From Lyophyllum atratum (taxonomy: Eukaryota; Basidiomycota; Agaricomycetes; Agaricales; Lyophyllaceae), in assembly GCA_014905825.1 (NCBI GenBank), contig JACGCN010000006.1:1736001-1800000 (forward strand): 64,000 nucleotides of DNA. The letters run 5' to 3'. This document shows, in pieces, positions 25,609 to 38,600 of the stretch; positions within the stretch are counted from its first letter, which is position 1; every line of letters starts with the position of its first letter. The notes under the pieces were generated by a model that saw only the letters and a list, made by a program, of their open reading frames with translations, had not been told where the DNA came from and did no database searches. Both the position numbers and the translations under genes were made by a program.

Positions 25609-25962
25609 TCAGAAATCCGATACGCGACCCTTGAAACTCCAATCTCCTTCCGAGTCCTCCCCCCACTTCCCAACCGGCTCTCGTTTAGGTCCGCCGTGTT
25701 CACCGGTTACAGGGTTGACTTCGCCCTCGAAATCTGGTTGAACTGGCTTGCGGGCATCCGGATGGAGTGCCAGCTCTGCCTCGGCATCCGCCTTGGAAGA
25801 GGTGTTGGAAGCGAGTGGAGTCTGGGCAGCACGCAGGAGCTCCTCAAACTCCCGTTGCTGTTCTCGTGGCAGCGGAGGCGGGGATGGACGGCTCAAATTA
25901 GACGTTAGTCTGCGAGTAATGATATTTGCAGAGCGGATTGAGGGCAATTTGAGAGCGCGCAT
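25609..25962 (-). CDS. SDHAF4: Succinate dehydrogenase assembly factor 4
   Basis: Mitochondrial matrix chaperone that binds flavinylated Sdh1 during complex II assembly (yeast Sdh8). Single exon, 117 aa. The N-terminus (MRALKLPSIRSANIITRRLT) looks like a mitochondrial presequence. The C-terminal DUF1674 signature is complete: FEGEVNPVTGEHGGPKREP, then GKWGEDSEGDWSFKGRVSDF. A methionine at about 25983 is in frame upstream. The frame stays open further 5', but that part has no family similarity. Divergent from the next gene by 225 nt. Confidence 0.93.
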   Translation of the reverse strand: MRALKLPSIRSANIITRRLTSNLSRPSPPPLPREQQREFEELLRAAQTPLASNTSSKADAEAELALHPDARKPVQPDFEGEVNPVTGEHGGPKREPVGKWGEDSEGDWSFKGRVSDF

Positions 25963-26187
25963 GGTGTATGAGCAGAAGAGCATTTGTGTATGTAGTAAGT
26001 GATGCCAGAAGGGGAAGGCACATGTTGATCGACAGCGGCGGACACACGTGAACCTGACGTCCAATGTGCAGCTTATATTAAAATTACATGGCCCTTTCTG
26101 GCCTTTGTGCCACCCATTTTCTGTCTTCGCAAAGCTGGAGGCATCAGCTGCCTTCGGGTGCAATTTTGACGACGCGTCAAAACTTGC

Positions 26188-29100
26188 ATGGCGCCCTCCA
26201 CCTCTTCTAAACCCACGAAGTCCGGTTCCCATCCTAGTGCTCTGGCAGCGATCACCATCGACTTGACATCTCCTGGCCCAAGTTCTGGTCTTTCTCCCCA
26301 GTCCTATGATACATGTGACAGTCATGGCGCCACCACCACACGTAAGAAGCGGAAGGTCGATAGAGCCTGCGACGCCTGCCGTCGCCGGAAAACAAAGTGC
26401 GATGGTCCGAAAGTGCAAGACAATATCTGCACGAATTGTTTGCAGGCGAATAAACACTGTACCTATCTGTACGTTGCGTCTTGTGCCGTAGTTTCGGATT
26501 GATTTTTGAATCTGTGACAGAGAGGCCTCCAAACCTCGAGGACCACCGAAAGCGTAAGTGTCCCATTTTGAACCTGCCTTTTTTATTGACGCGAGTATCT
26601 AGGTATGTTACCGGGCTAGAGGACAGAATGGAAAACCTAGAAACCCTTTTGAAACAGGTGAGCTCTGGGTTCTGTCTCCTTCTCTCTGTTTAGGAGTTGT
26701 CTTCATTATCAAGTCCTCGTCTGAACTTTTCTTGGACCAATTAACAATTATCTCAGGCCTTAACCTGTATCACAGGCCCTTGCTTACTTGTTTTGTCTCC
26801 ACACAGCTTCGACCAGACGCGGATTTTGCGTCGGAACTAGGACCACCTATTATCCGCGGGTCTTGGAGAGAGCAAGACCCCTCGCATTCATACGATGAGC
26901 AACAACTGTTTTTATCGTCGCCATCGTCCGAAATTGCTCCAGAAAGCAAGGTTCTACCGACTATGTCTGGCTTTTCCACAACCGGGCGAACGACTCGTCT
27001 CATGAGTAACCCCCACCCGACTCCAGGGCGCCTTCACCAGAAGCGCGAAGAACAGTACCACGATAACACTGACGAGTCAGACTCCTCGGAAGATCCTTCG
27101 AACTTCGATGTCATTGAAATCGAAAGTATCAGCGGATTGGTTCAGAAACTGACATTGCAAGGAGAAGCAGTATCAACGGAACGTCCATCCGACGCACACG
27201 CCCGGTTTCATGGTAAAAGCAGCTCCGTCGGTCTCATTGAAGCAGCCCAGAGGTTCAAAATGATGCATTTGCTGGACGCGATAGAAGGCGGCCAGGATAC
27301 ACGTCGCGAGAGCCCGGATAGTATTGGCGATGCAGGGTTTTCGGATCGCCGTCCCGAATATTGGACAATGCCGCGAGTGAGTACCCAGCGGGGCTGAGGT
27401 TTCTATTACGCTTAAATCTTTGCACGACACCTATCAGAGGGAACATCAATGGGAAGAACTGCACATAGATTCCCCGGAGCTTGTTTCGTCCGTTCTCGCG
27501 CAATTTCCTCCCGAAGATCTTGCTCTGGAGCTTATAAACCTATACTTTCTGCACGCTCACTGTCGTTTTCCTCTCCTTCACCGTCCAACTTTCGAAAGGC
27601 ATTGGAAGGAGAACCTGCATCACAAAAATACATGGTTCACCGCTTTATGCTTGGGTTTATTTGCTGTCGCCAGCCGGTGGTCGAATGACGTCAGAGTCGT
27701 CCCAGAGGGTAAAACCACGGATTCAGGTGAGCCAGACTGGGGGCTTGCTGGTCCAAAATATTTTGAGTTAGGCAGCGGTCAGCTCTTTCCTATTACTCTC
27801 GTATCTCTCCCAATTGGACTTAACGTATCCCATCATAGTTCTGCACGAAGTTCGGCGGAGGCTGTTTTATCCGGCAACTCTATTCGAAGTCCAAGCTTTC
27901 GCTGTAAGTTCGTGGACACTTCTCACTTTCCAATTGGCTCACGCTCCGCTTTATAGATATTTGCACTATACCTCAGAGGTACACCACAATATCCGATAGC
28001 CTGGACCGTAGTGGGAATCGCCACTCGCAAACTGCAGGATGTAGGCGCACACCGTAAAAAGGTTTATCATAGCGAGCCAACAGTGGACGGAGAGCTTTGG
28101 AAACGAGCTTTCTGGTGCCTTGTTGTGCTTGATCGAATCGAGTGTGCCTCGCTAGGCCGAAGATGTAGTTTTGGACAAGAGGAGTCAGTGCTGCATTCCC
28201 ACTTGTCATCGGCTATCTGCTGAAGCTGACTAGAAGCAAGCTTTGACGTAGATCTTCCACTTGAGGTGGACGACGAGTATTGGGAAATGGAGAACACCGC
28301 CTTGAACTTCACGCAGCCTAAAGGAGTACCAGCTAAAATCGGTGTATTCAACCAAATTATCAAGCTTTCACAAGTTATGGCGTTTGCACTCAAGACACTC
28401 GTACGTTCGGACTTGAATCTTTTCCAAACGTTGATCCTGATGAGCACTTTGAAGTATGCCATAGACAAATCAAAGATCTTCTTTGGGTTGACACCTGCAG
28501 GTTGGCGGAGTGAGGTCGTCCAACAGATGGATTCTGCTTTGAAGGAGTGGACTACCTCGCTCCCAGAACATCGTACGTAACAATTTCAACTTATCTGAGT
28601 AACATGCCTTACGTAGATTTTTGCAATCCAGTGGTATGGTCGAAGCAGAGGGAAGGATCAACTTTTGCCGCCGACGCAGCGACATTACAAACTTTCTATC
28701 ATCTGGTTCAAATCCTCATTTACGAACCTTTGATTCCCTCTCCTTTCTCTCCGTCCTCTTTGTCAGAGTCATCCTCACCACCATTGCCCTTCCCTGCCTT
28801 GGATAAATGCGTCGAAGCTGCTCAAGCATGTGCTCGCATATCTGAGACTCAGGCCCTGCAAGCACATCTAACATGGCCCATCCACATTTATGCTGCTCAA
28901 GCTTCTTCCGCGATACTTCTGTTCAAGATCTGGGATACCAAATCGCAGGAGAAAGCAAAGCGCGCTCAAGGAGTCGAGGACACGAAGCCACCCGTCGTCC
29001 AGGTTATCGAGCCCCTGATGGCGGATGTCCGCATTTTCGTCCATATGTTGGAATGGGCCAAACCTCGGTGGGGGTTAGTTTCACCCTTTTTGTAAGTTGA

Positions 29101-29899
29101 TGACAGCCCCTCGTTGCTTGTCAATCCTGGAACTTATCTATGCGATAGACAAGTGTTGCGTCAATGTCTACCGGATGTCTCTGAACTTTCTGCCACTCCT
29201 CTGCATTCAGAAAGCACCCTCCGACACCATTCGCACAACAAACACAATGAACCTTTGGCATCGACGAGATCACAACCGCGATTTCATTCGTCGTCACGGC
29301 CTTTACACTCATCACACTCATCACAAGAGTGGAAGGAAGCACATGCTTTGACTCGGCTTCGACCACAGGAGCAATTGCGTTCTACACATTCTCTACCAAG
29401 CCTAGATTTTGACGCTTTTTCCTCTCACCAACTTCCTCGAACAGTAGAGCCACGGGAATACTCAGGTGTCTCGCCTATTCTCAGCAAACCAGCAACCACC
29501 CACGTAGGATTCGACGGCGAACAAGACCATCCTACATTCCTTGATAATCGTGTACTACCTTCTCCATTCCACCACCTGAAGCCATATTACCCAAGTGGCG
29601 CTCCTGTATCCGCTTTCACACATCCTCTTCCGAATCATCTTGATCAAAGGTCACTTCCGTATGCAAGTAGCGCGACGGCCCAGGTACCTTTCCCTCCTCC
29701 ATGCGGCACGGACCGTCACCGGTATAGCCATCGCCATAGGACTATAGCAGATGATGGAGGCACAAGACGTGATGACATCAACATGCCTTTTGAAGACCGG
29801 GACGGCCGTCCAGTCATAAATGACTATCCCCGTGTTTCGACACCCGCTGCGCTCCAAAACCCATCGGAAACCCACTTCGGCAGTAGGCCTATATTCTAG
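26188..29899 (+). CDS. Zn2Cys6 regulator with fungal transcription-factor domain
   Basis: Nuclear transcription factor with the standard two-part layout. The zinc cluster CDACRRRKTKCDG...CTNCLQANKHC has spacing CX2CX6CX9CX2CX6C and is preceded by a basic segment (TRKKRKVDRA). A short coiled linker follows (VTGLEDRMENLETLLKQ). The middle homology region (fungal_trans) covers PPEDLALELINLYFLHAHCR, HCRFPLLHRPTFERHW, WTVVGIATRKLQDVGAHRKK, GELWKRAFWCLVVLDRIE and DLPLEVDDEYW. The C-terminus is long, His/Ser/Pro-rich and disordered. About ten exons. Similar proteins are xylanase/sugar-catabolism or lipid regulators in other fungi, but the target cannot be inferred here. Confidence 0.9.
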
Positions 29900-30335
29900 C
29901 AGAATGACCATTCATCACGGGCCAAGCCAATACCTCCACGAGTATATAGTGTGCTTCTTGTATCCTCTCAGGGACCATGAAGAGGAACAGGTTGATTAGA
30001 ACTTTCCCGCTTTTTCTATCGTTATTTCCCATTCCTACGGATTTCGCTTGCACATCCTCCCATCTACACCCCACACTGCTAGTCGTCTGTAAATATTCGC
30101 ATTCTCTGTACTTACTGTAAAACTAGTTATCGATCAATTGCTTTCCATTGAAAAGAACTGGGCTTGACTCCTGGTTTGAACAGAACATGCAATTCTATGA
30201 GATATGGTAGATGATAAAAAAGCTTCGCAGCCTCCGGAGATATATCTGTCACATGAACAGTATGCAAGTGAGGTGTGGTCACGATGAAAGTGTGCCAGTG
30301 TGGACTAAGAATACAGTATATAGTCATGAAGAGAA
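29900..30335. other. Convergent 3' region of regulator and NSA2
   Basis: About 435 nt, no gene seen; 3' UTRs of tail-to-tail genes. Confidence 0.45.
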
Positions 30336-31395
30336 TCAGACAACTGGAATAAGAGAATCAGCAAAACCGAGGCAGTTAATTTTGAGGGAAAAAACATACG
30401 AAGGACAGCGTTGATGCAACCATCATTTTCGGGGTTGTTGGTGATCTGGGCATATTTTCCAAACACAACTTTTCCACCAGTCGTAACCATTCCCAGCTCA
30501 GAAACATTGACTTCTATCACAGTACCCTTCGTCATCACGCCGAGTTGTGTGTACATTGGTGATTGCGGGTTCTTCTTGACACCCAAAATTTGCAGTTGGA
30601 ACGTAGCCTTCAGATCAGCTGAGAAGGAGAGTTAGCGATTTTTGACTGTCAAGAAAGGGGGATAACGTACGATGCGTAACGTTCGCCTTTTTGTACCGCA
30701 GTGCCATCGGACGAATAAATCGCTCCATTTTTACGGGCTTCCGGGTGAAACCTTCCCCAACGAAAGTAGCCTTGGTCACCATCCGCTTCCATGCCTTGCT
30801 CTTGTGCTTTCCCGTCTTCATAACTTTGAACATCTCATCTTCCGCTATTCCCCTGACTTTGGGCAAGGGCACGGCGTACTTGGCAGCCTTGTCCTTTCGC
30901 TTTTGCTTGATCGCACTGGACATTGCCTTCGCATCCTTTTGACCTTCACGGTCTAGGAGGTACGTAGGAAGGGCTCCATCGGGTACTGTAGATGAATCGG
31001 CTTGTTTGACATTGCGTTCGTCGTGCGCCTTGAGGGTCTTCTTCAGTTGTACCTTCTCGGCATGTCGTCTCGCGTGCAACAGTTTGGCCTTGATACCGAA
31101 TGCCTTTTGAGCAAAGGCAGAGCTGGTATGTGCAGCTCTCGCTTCACGTTTACGCCTATATACACAGAAATTAGATATAGCCCCTAGAAGAAGAGCAAAT
31201 TGACTCGTACTTGCGCTCAAAATGATCTAACCGCCGACCATGGCGTTTGATATGCTCTTCGATATATTCGTTCTGATTGAGAGAAGCAGTGAGCAGACGA
31301 TCCAAGTCTAGATCATTTCTGAGATTACCTGAGGCTATAAACGAGCAAGGAGCGTAAGTACGAGAAATTTGCAGGCGGGATCGAACTCTTACCAT
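30336..31395 (-). CDS. NSA2: Ribosome biogenesis protein NSA2
   Basis: Nucleolar factor of pre-60S particles needed for 27S pre-rRNA processing. Five exons (31395-31393, 31272-31211, 31155-30671, 30618-30400, 30343-30336) sum to 777 nt, 258 aa, against about 260 for the human protein. The first coding exon is only the ATG and the last is 8 nt (end of NAVLLV plus stop). Landmarks: [110 protein letters not shown] shortened to its ends. The two residues normally between Met and Asn (PQ) are missing, which supports the ATG-only exon model or a start I have not seen. Confidence 0.95.
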
Positions 31396-31485
31396 GACTG
31401 CTGAAACGAAAAGCCTGTGGAATAAACAAGCGCCAACAAAGAACGGAAATGTAGCGCCACGTGTGTATAGTTGTGCAAGTCATCT

Positions 31486-32446
31486 ATGTGGCAGGATACC
31501 AGCAACACGTACGCCTCATCCTCCCAAAATCCTTATTATGCCCAGCCCGTAGTCCCGGAGCCCCAACTACAATTCTACTCGCCCCAAGGGCCGTCAGATC
31601 CCAACACATTTTACCCAGGCTCACGGCCGAGTCTAGACGGGAATGTAGGCGCACAGGGCAACATCTCTCAACAAGGCATGGCTCCGGGGTACGGCGGAAA
31701 TATTCAGACAGTGGGTGGGTGGTGGACAGCATTTGGTACCGGTGGATTCGAGGGTGAACCACCCTTGCTAGAAGGTATCTTTCAAAATACAATAATTACA
31801 CGCGTCGTGACTGATGCATTACCCCAGAGCTCGGAATCAACTTCCAACACATACGGGCGAAATCAATGACCGTACTCAATCCTCTGCGTGTTGTCGACGC
31901 ACGCATTATGGACGATGCCGATATGGCTGGCCCCATTATTTTTATGTTTTGCTTTGGAATCTGTCTGTTATTCGTGAGTCTGAAGTTCAATGACGAATTA
32001 TTCCCCGTACTGACGCTCCGCAGTCTGGAAAGCCGAACTTCGGATACATTTATGGCGTTGGCCTTTTCGGATCTGCATCAATGTACACCCTCCTGAATCT
32101 CATGTCCGAGAGGGGTATTGACGCATATCGGGTGGTGTCTGTGTTGGGCTATTGTTTATTGCCTATGGTTGGGGTTAGTGCGATTAGTGTCATGATGCTC
32201 TTAGAGTGCGTTTTACTCGGTCTCTCCTACCTCATGCATTTTGGATCTGACGAATACACTAGTGGCACGTTTGGATATCTACTCTCACTCCTTTCAATTC
32301 TTTGGTGCACCTACTCAGCATCAGGAATATTTGTCGCCGTTCTTCAAATGTCTGATCAACGGCTCCTTGTTGCTTACCCTGTCGGACTATTGTATGGTTG
32401 TTTCGCCCTTCTTAGTGTGTTTAATGGGTCGTCTGGCGTAGAATGA
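31486..32446 (+). CDS. YIP1: YIP1-family Golgi membrane protein
   Basis: Multi-spanning Golgi/ER protein that binds Ypt/Rab GTPases and works in vesicle budding. Four exons (31486-31774, 31828-31973, 32024-32205, 32263-32446) sum to 801 nt, 266 aa. The N-terminus is Pro/Gln/Tyr-rich and cytosolic; then LLEELGINFQHIRAKSMTVL and LNPLRVVDARIMDDADMAGP, the family signature. Five hydrophobic helices follow, including GPIIFMFCFGICLLF, PNFGYIYGVGLFGSASMY and VLGYCLLPMVGVSAISVMML. The C-terminus is short. Only 90 nt separate it from NSA2, with which it shares a divergent promoter. Confidence 0.92.
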
Positions 32447-32663
32447 CGGCGTGGACGTTTTTTAATACGCAACGAGGACCGATAATAGACTCTTGTAATT
32501 GACGGTGACATGGACTACTGATTTTCAGCCCATGCTAAGAATCGCGGCAGGATATCGAGACAAGTTATTGAGTGTAAGATTAATGTAATATACAGAAGAG
32601 AAAGTTATGAATATATAATAATAATATGTACACGATCCAAACTGAAGTCCGTGGTTGTAAGAC

Positions 32664-35600
32664 CTATTTATTCCCTGACAGTAACTGTCTGCTATATAAC
32701 TTCAATAACACTTCCATAATTTCTTCCAAAGGTACCGTCGCATATTCGTTCACGTACTGAGGCAGCGAATCCTCGAGATTAAAGCCTGCTTTCTTCATGA
32801 AGAAGGGGTGCATAACATCAGGAGTCGCCTCTCCTAATTGTCGCATCGTCAACCGTTCTATATGCCGGCTTCGAGGCTGGTATACAATTCCCGAAGGTCG
32901 AGTTGGCTTTGTCACAGGAATGTTTATAGAAGGAAAATTCTGAGATCCAGATGAAAATGGATAGTGGGCAGACGAAAGGCTTGAGCTAGTAGGAGATAAT
33001 ATCCCCATGGGACCACCCATCGAGGATTTCAATGCAGTTGTTGGGGAGAATGGGGAGAATGGCTTGCCGGCTGGGCTGGGCATGGTGGATGATTGCGGGG
33101 AGTGGACAGTGATGCTCAAGGGCTCCGGCGCTTTCTTTCGGGAGGCTCCAGCTTGGGAAGAGGTGGTATTCAGTAGCGCTCTCCAGTCCGTCGTCGCTTT
33201 GACTTGTTCCATTTCTCTGGCGAGGTTTTTCCGGAGGATGGTAAGCCACGAATAGAGGGATACATTCAAGGTGATGTAGATATCCTTGAATTCTCGATCC
33301 CCTTCCCGCCGCACGAATTCACTGTGGAAGTCGTACACGAGAGTTGTTTGCAGGTCGTCCACCTTTTCTTCGCTGACCATGTGCATCGTCATTGAGGGTA
33401 GGCCGACGATATTTGCTTCTGGAGCGCCGTTCAACAGCGATGCCAGCCATTCTCGTCCATCCGATAGATCGGATGTCTGGGGGTGCCCAAGACCTGTGAA
33501 CTTGGAAATCGCCATGGAAGAAAATGAGAGGACGAGATCCCGCTTCCCAATGTTGGGTTCTACCAAACGATCCAAGCGTGCGTGCACATCCCGTCCGATG
33601 AATTGTGCAATCTCCAGATCATCCATAGTCCGGGGGAATACTACCAGGCGGAGATAATCGAGTTGAAGGCTCATATGTTGCATGACGATATATGAAAGTC
33701 CATTCTCGGCTTCGTTGAAACGACTACGGGCTGAATGCAACATCGCTTCTGCAACGGCTGAGAGCGGGTTTTCAGGTTTGGGCGTACGAGTGACCCTAAA
33801 TGCCTTGGATTCCCGACTTGCGCCTAATCGCTGGGCATCCAGATTGGCTTTGAATTTGTTCGCATAAGCGAGGAGTTTGGGAATTGTGCCAACAGTGGCC
33901 ACTGCTACAATCTCTGGGCTCTTGACAGTGAAAGACAGCTGTAGGGGCTTCGTTTCGGCATCAGCTTCGAGGGCCGTCACAGACCAATCATCGAATATCC
34001 GGACTTCAAGTGGTTCAGCACTGGATAAATGGGACTTCATTAAAAGGCGTTGATATTGTGATGAAATTTCATACCGATAATGAAGCAATTTCTGGTGGTC
34101 AGACTCGAGTGACACAATGAGAGGCCCACTGGTCATGCTCAGCTCCAACATTCGGTTACGCCCAGCATTCGAACTACTTTCAGCGCTACGAATTGTCTGG
34201 AAGACACACTTTGGAACATGAGCGTGGCCGGCGACGTTCCCTTTGGCAGTGATTGCGAGGTCAGCAACGAACACGGAAAGTTCGCTGAGACCCTCAGTCA
34301 GCTTTGTTCGCATAACGACGTCTATAATATCGAGGGTCATGGCACTGATTGACTGTCCTAGATCGACGTCCAACGTGATCTGCCGGATCCTAACGAGAAT
34401 TATGGTGGTGAACTGCTGTTTAGGCTGCGAAAGTATGCTCGCTGGCGATGGTGGCATCTTCGTGGCGATGGCAGATTGGCTGTTGAATATTGGAATACGG
34501 TCCAACCAAACAGCCTTGAAGCAGAGGATATCCTGTAAACGCGAAAAGCGTACCACACCAAGGAATTCTGTATCCAACGCGACCGACACCGTGCTGACAG
34601 AATTGCCTTGGCCTCCTTCGATTTTGGCCAAATCAACAGAAAAAGCTAAGTTCCGAGCGTCTAGCTTGACGCAGTCCTCGCTCAAGAATCCATGCTTGAG
34701 ACCAAGTGTCAAACCGCCAACGCTACCGGTAAACGTGATCTTGCGAGCGCCTGGAGATACATTGACAACGAAACCTCCGCTATCCCAGTGTAGACCAGCA
34801 ATAACATTAACATCGGGCTGACAAGTGAGCTCGAGCTTAGACTGATCAATGCGGAGGCTAAAGCTGATGCGCATGCTTGAAACAGAATCCAAGGCTTCTC
34901 GTTCCTGGACAAGCGTTGAAACATCCGTGGCAACTGTCAGAACTGGGGGAGGTGACTGAAGGCTGACTCGCCGGAGGCGGGTTTCTATGTGGCTCACGAG
35001 CTCAGTGAGAAATGGTAGCAAAGTTGGTCGTAGCGTGTTTTGGCTAGAGTGCACCGTGCTTTTAAACATAAGGATGGTCTGTTCGGGCTCATGGGCCACG
35101 CCGAGCGCTTGTGAAGCAGGTGTAGCGCGATATTCCGTCCAAACAGATACTACGGGGAGGTTGAAAACTTCGGCACCTATTTCCATCACCTGTTCATCAG
35201 AGGGTTCTTGATAGTTAAGTGATGATGCCCTGTTTCGATAGAGCTTCGATGCAGCTCCGCTATACACGCGTACTTTACCGCTGAGGAATGTCAACGATGC
35301 AAACAGATTGGATGTCGGGAGAGTGATGTGGCGCGGTTCTGGTTTTAATCCTCTTTCGACATCGCTCTCGTTCTCCAAGGCGGACAGAGTACGCATGGCG
35401 GATGGAGTACGAGGTAGACTGTTAGACAGTCTCTCCACCCTATCCCTCCCTTGACGATAAACATCGATCAAAGAGAAGATGTAAGATGGAATGTTTGAGT
35501 CGAGATCCAGGATGAAGCCGCTAACGTTAGCCCCAATCCAAATATGACGCAAGGAGGTAGAATGTGTCGAGCGAAGCTGCGCTTCCATTTCCGGATAAAC

Positions 35601-38600
35601 AAGCTTGTTCCGAGTTTGATGATTCTCTCCGGAGAAGTCGCCAGGAATGGACTGCCGGAAGCTGCGTGTGGGCTGTGAGCAGGTGCGGGGAGAGGAGAAA
35701 GAAAGAGAAAATGACTCACCGAGAGACAAACTGGAATGAAAAATCTTTCATCACGGCTTGCCCCGTCTCGCCTCGGTGAGTCCCAAACTCTATGGATTTT
35801 ATAGACCATAAAAAAGCAGGAACTGCAGTGGAATCCCTGCTTCCTGTCTGCGGTAGCTGGAGTTCCTGATCATGGGTGAGCGGGAAGGCAACTCCAATAT
35901 TTCGAGTGGAGATATTGATAATGTAATTCTCCAACCAAGCCCTTGTCTCCTTCTGAGAATCACGAATTCCGACCTCAAAAGTCTTGAGGATGCTCTGCGT
36001 CTTTTCTTTGAATGCTGCGAGTTCCAAGGCGCGTTGTTCTTTGCGATCAAGCATCTCAGCCTGTTTTCAAGAGGTATGTTAGAGAACGCAGAAGCAGGGT
36101 CATGACGACATTACTTGGAGGTGATCAATGAAGTCTCCAACTTCACCGATAGAGCTGGGTTGCATTATTGCGTGCATTTTGGTCACCAAAACATGGACAA
36201 AAGTACTTGCAGCACCATCGAGAACCTGGTTGCTTGCATCAACTTTGAAGTCAACAATGACGAAAGCGGAGCGGTGGGTTCTGTTGAACCCGGGATGATT
36301 AGGTCGAACAGCAGCTCGAGGCGCTAGAGAAAATGCTAAGTCCGATAGTTCAACATTCCAAGTCAATCCTGTAGATTTTTTGATGCCACCACCAATGTCG
36401 AGGCATTCGAGATAGATGGTGGAGGAGGGCCCTTGTAAGCCCACGCGGAATCCACGTATTTTCACGAACCCGCTGTATTTGAGAGCACCTTTATGATTCT
36501 CGGGAGGTATAGGAGTCGTTGGAGCAGACTGGTGAAGATTGGTTTTTTGGATCAACGTGACAAGGTCATGAAAATCTTGACCGAACTTTTGCTGAACGAC
36601 AAGTAAGGTGTCCCAGTGAGAAGGCTTGACTTTGAGCTCTACGAAATCGATCAATGCAATGGTGTGAACTCCGGTACCATCGTAACGACCAGTAGCAGAT
36701 AATGGCGGAAGGACAAGTTGCACACGGGTGCTGGGCTCCACCTCTCGGGCATTCGGCTTGGATGAGATGCTGACGGTAATGGATGCAATTTGCAATCCGA
36801 ACACACATCCCGAAGTTGGGGTATTGGAGGAGTTGATGTAGGATATAGCGTGGTCCGCTTCCCAAGAAAGCCAGGTCCCATGCATAACCTGAAGGGATAT
36901 GCCCATGTGGTAGAGCTGTCCTTGCACACGAAAGCTAGGGTTTCGCGAAGGTGTCCGCTGTAATTGGGGCGAAGAAGGTCTCAAAGGTGCTCTCCGTAAT
37001 TCAGAGAGCAGGGCTTGCATGGTTGCTTCTATCCCTGGAAGGAAATCAGCTCTCCACTCCTGGACGAATCTATAGAGGCGAAGGGCGCTGCGGGGAACAT
37101 GAAATCGGAGGCGGCCGACACCGAAGATCAGACGAAGTTTTGTCTTTGAAGTTGGTTCTTTGCGCCATAAAGTGCTGACACTCCCAGCCATCAGTGCAAG
37201 AGAGGCCAAAATATCTTGGTCGCTTTGTTTGGCCATATCAGAGGGAGAACGCGCTCGGACATAGATCTCGTCGAAACGGATAGAGTGGTTCATAGACTGT
37301 CCGCCATAACTTTGGTTTGGTAGCAGAGCCGATGATACCCCGTGGACTCCCGAGAACCCGAACTCAAAGACTAGGTTCTCTGCGGCTGCCTGAATACGAA
37401 GGCCTCGTATAGAGAAGACAACATCCGAACTGAGAAGCTGGAGGAGCCCAGGAGGGCTGCTAATAGATGGAAAGGGTGTAGGGGCCGTCGTAGGCGGGAC
37501 TGAATGATAATGTCTCCGAACCCGCAAGACTTGTTGGGCGAAGCCCATCAAATGCGGGAACACCGCCAGGGTAGTATCGCCAACAGAAACTATCACCGAT
37601 GTCTTCAAAACATTCTGGGAATGCTTCTCCCTCAAGGAGGTCTGCGACATTGACGCAGGATAGAGAGAGGGCAGTTGGAGAACGTCACCTGCCAGCATGC
37701 GTCCACTGACTTCGACCTCTGTTACGACCAGTTCGCTGGGGGACGCGTTGGAAGGATCCAAAACAATGACGGAAATTTTGGCGAACTGAATAGCTATAGA
37801 TCTGACAGGGGGCGTAATATCATGTGACGCTAGCAAGGGGTCGTGAATTTGCAACATTGGAAGGAATCCCTCCAGGGAAGACAGATGGGCGGTATTATAG
37901 GAATCAGGGTCAAAGGCAACCAGACGTGATTCAAGCAACGATATAAGGTCGTCCAACTCCACTGGTTTGACTGTGTCCTGAGCGGAACGGAATATACCAC
38001 GTTCGTCTTCCTCCAAGTGCCACAGACAGTTCCGCAGGTGGTACAAGAACCTGAATGTTGTGTCGGTACGCAATGCGTGGGGTGTGCCACTTTGTACGAG
38101 ATAAGAAGGTTGGATTGTTGAAAGAGGGTCCACGGTCGCTTTCTCTCCCGAACATCGAATGACGTCAGAAACAATGGTTTGCCTCGACGACGAGGAGTAC
38201 TGTTTCCACCCTTGGCTCAAAAGAGAGAGCTGTGTTGCACTTCGAATCATTGCCAGGCCTGTCGCTACCAAATATTCTGGTCCGAGATGTCCAATATGAA
38301 TGGTGCTCTCTCTCCATCGGATATCCAAGGAATCTTGGCCAGTGGATACCTTGAAACCTTCTACGCCGTAGCTGAAGATAAATCCATACGAAGACGTGGG
38401 TTTGATAGTCTTCTTGTCAACCGACATGTCTAGAGTAAGCGACAACCGATCGAATCCAGCATCTAGCACAAGATTGTCTCCGACGAGGATCCCTGAGGCC
38501 GATATACCTGTAAGACCTCCGTGAACAACAGCGATAACATCAAGCACAGAGGGGTCCTCGCTCTCCGGAAAGCCTCGAGATATACTGGGATGACCATTCT

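Noticed and set aside
25963..26532. In-frame 5' extension of SDHAF4 to a 307-codon minus-strand reading frame
   Set aside because: The extra 190 codons have no family similarity and overlap the start of the divergent Zn2Cys6 gene; SDHAF4 proteins are near 100-120 aa.
26188..29899. Secondary-metabolite or sugar-utilisation cluster around the Zn2Cys6 regulators
   Set aside because: Neighbours are housekeeping genes; no biosynthetic enzyme, transporter or CAZyme is nearby.
34243..34821. 192-codon plus-strand frame inside CSF1
   Set aside because: Antisense shadow of a well-supported CSF1 exon; low-complexity, no motif.
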